64,000 bases of DNA from contig NZ_QXMH01000004.1 in assembly GCF_003568665.1 (NCBI RefSeq), forward strand, positions 352,942 through 416,941. Direction: 5' to 3'. A model generated the notes under the pieces. It did not search any database. It was given only the letters and a program-made list of their open reading frames with translations, and was not told where the DNA came from. A program made the translations under genes and the position numbers. Source of the DNA: Chitinophaga alhagiae (GTDB lineage Bacteria; Bacteroidota; Bacteroidia; Chitinophagales; Chitinophagaceae). Positions 63,278 through 64,000 of the stretch are shown one piece after another (position 1 is the stretch's first letter; each line of letters starts with the position of its first letter).

Positions 63278-63718
63278 TCACCCTTCGGGGGCTACAGCGC
63301 CGTCTGCCACCTTTACAACCTTATCCCGGTTCCAGTTGGCATCATAATACACAAAGAACGCCAGCCAGATGGTGCGGGAAACCCGCATCAGCACCGGTTG
63401 CAGCACTATGAGCAACGCCGCGTTGACGCCCAGCCACCAGAAAATGCGGTTATCGTACAGGGAAAAACCGAACAACACCCACCAGGCCACAAAAGTAGCC
63501 ACGCTCAGGGCTATGGAAAGCGCGTAGCTCACATACCCGGTGCCGAAATAGAAACCGGTTTCCGGCTCCGTGGGCTGGCCGCAGACCGGGCAGTGCCCGT
63601 TCATTTTCATGAATTTTTTGAGATGGTAGGGATTGGCTTCTTCGTACAATTTACCTTGCCTGCAGCGGGGACATTTATTCTGCAGCACGCTCAGTACAAT
63701 ATTAGGTTTACGTTCCAT
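63278..63718 (-). CDS. DUF983 membrane protein
   Basis: The 146-residue protein has a zinc-ribbon-like N-terminal part with CPRC and CPVC pairs at about residues 15-18 and 43-46 (NKCPRCRQGKLY, GHCPVCGQP). Two hydrophobic hairpins follow (SYALSIALSVATFVAWWVLFG and FWWLGVNAALLIVLQPVLM). DUF983 is widespread in Bacteroidota and its role is unknown. Confidence 0.88.
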   Translation of the reverse strand: MERKPNIVLSVLQNKCPRCRQGKLYEEANPYHLKKFMKMNGHCPVCGQPTEPETGFYFGTGYVSYALSIALSVATFVAWWVLFGFSLYDNRIFWWLGVNAALLIVLQPVLMRVSRTIWLAFFVYYDANWNRDKVVKVADGAVAPEG

Positions 63719-63726
63719 GGTATCAA

Positions 63727-64000
63727 TCAGTTTAAATTTTTTCTGAACTCGTCAGGCGTAATGCCTTCATATTTTTTGAAGAAACGGGAGAAGTAGGAGT
63801 TGTCTTCGAAATTCAGCTCATGCGCAATCTGCGTAACCGTCATGCCGGCATTGGTGAGCATCCTTTTTGCTTCCAGCAAAATGCGGTCGCGGATCAGTTC
63901 TCCCGCCGTTTTTCCCAGCAGATCGTGACAGAGGGCATTGAGGTGGTTGGGCGTAATGTAGAGCAGTTCCGCATATTCTTTGGGCAGTTTGATGTGGCGG
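63727..64000 (-). CDS. AraC-family regulator (partial, C-terminal part)
   Basis: The frame is open to the right edge and ends with TGA at 63727-63729, giving the last 90 residues. It contains the AraC double helix-turn-helix (AELLYITPNHLNALCHDLLGK, then VTQIAHELNFEDNSYFSRFFKKYEGITPDEF). The N-terminal ligand domain is outside the window. Confidence 0.9.
   Translation of the reverse strand, partial: RHIKLPKEYAELLYITPNHLNALCHDLLGKTAGELIRDRILLEAKRMLTNAGMTVTQIAHELNFEDNSYFSRFFKKYEGITPDEFRKNLN

Overview
The window looks like a chromosomal stretch of a fairly GC-rich Bacteroidota, most likely a Chitinophagaceae (Chitinophaga-like) genome. The evidence is two tandem SusC/SusD pairs with a one-piece hybrid two-component regulator, a predicted bacillithiol gene (bshC), TAnnTTTG-type promoter words, no obvious Shine-Dalgarno sequences, many lipoprotein and AQ-type signal peptides, and NfeD/flotillin, DUF983 and ferritin genes of that phylum. 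Assignment rests on gene content and protein character only. No rRNA, tRNA, CRISPR array, prophage or intact transposase gene was seen.

Layout. 1-618: 5' part of bshC. 859-8345: a carbohydrate-polymer block. Two GT4 glycosyltransferases, one fused to a second large domain, point right; glgA, glgC and a GH130 phosphorylase-like gene point left, and the two sets overlap tail to tail. 8506-14069: a conserved hypothetical gene, a 52-codon ORF, a DUF72 gene and an FAD/Fe-S oxidoreductase, with a short MITE-like element, a decayed second copy of its left end and a 40-bp palindrome between them. 14070-18862: a tightly overlapped TolC/HlyD/ABC-2 permease/ABC-2 permease operon with no ATPase. 18884-22572: murI, ferritin and a hybrid histidine kinase.

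22869-28294 is a five-gene leftward operon (GH88-like hydrolase, TIM-barrel isomerase, Gfo/Idh/MocA dehydrogenase, SDR, MFS transporter) that looks like an uptake and oxidation route for an unusual sugar. It lies just downstream of a regulator gene in which a ChrB-like domain is joined to an AraC-type DNA-binding domain. 29478-36683 holds a DUF4440 protein, a nitrilase, metY, a secreted hypothetical protein, a 47-bp tandem repeat array, an NfeD/flotillin operon and a BNR-type sialidase-like protein. 36757-42565 holds a DeoR regulator, an AmpD-like lipoprotein amidase, a TetR regulator divergent from an FAD monooxygenase across a striking inverted repeat, a metallophosphoesterase and a membrane protein. 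42623-48026 holds a Tat-exported oxidoreductase, a P-type cation ATPase and a multi-PAS protein that ends after its dimerisation/phosphoacceptor-like region.

48079-63174 is a polysaccharide utilisation locus read leftward: hybrid two-component regulator, SusC (without the usual N-terminal carboxypeptidase-like domain), SusD, SusC, SusD and a secreted GH29 alpha-L-fucosidase. A pair of adjacent direct repeats precedes the first susC. It is a good candidate for use of a fucosylated glycan. The right edge holds a DUF983 protein and the 3' end of an AraC-family gene.
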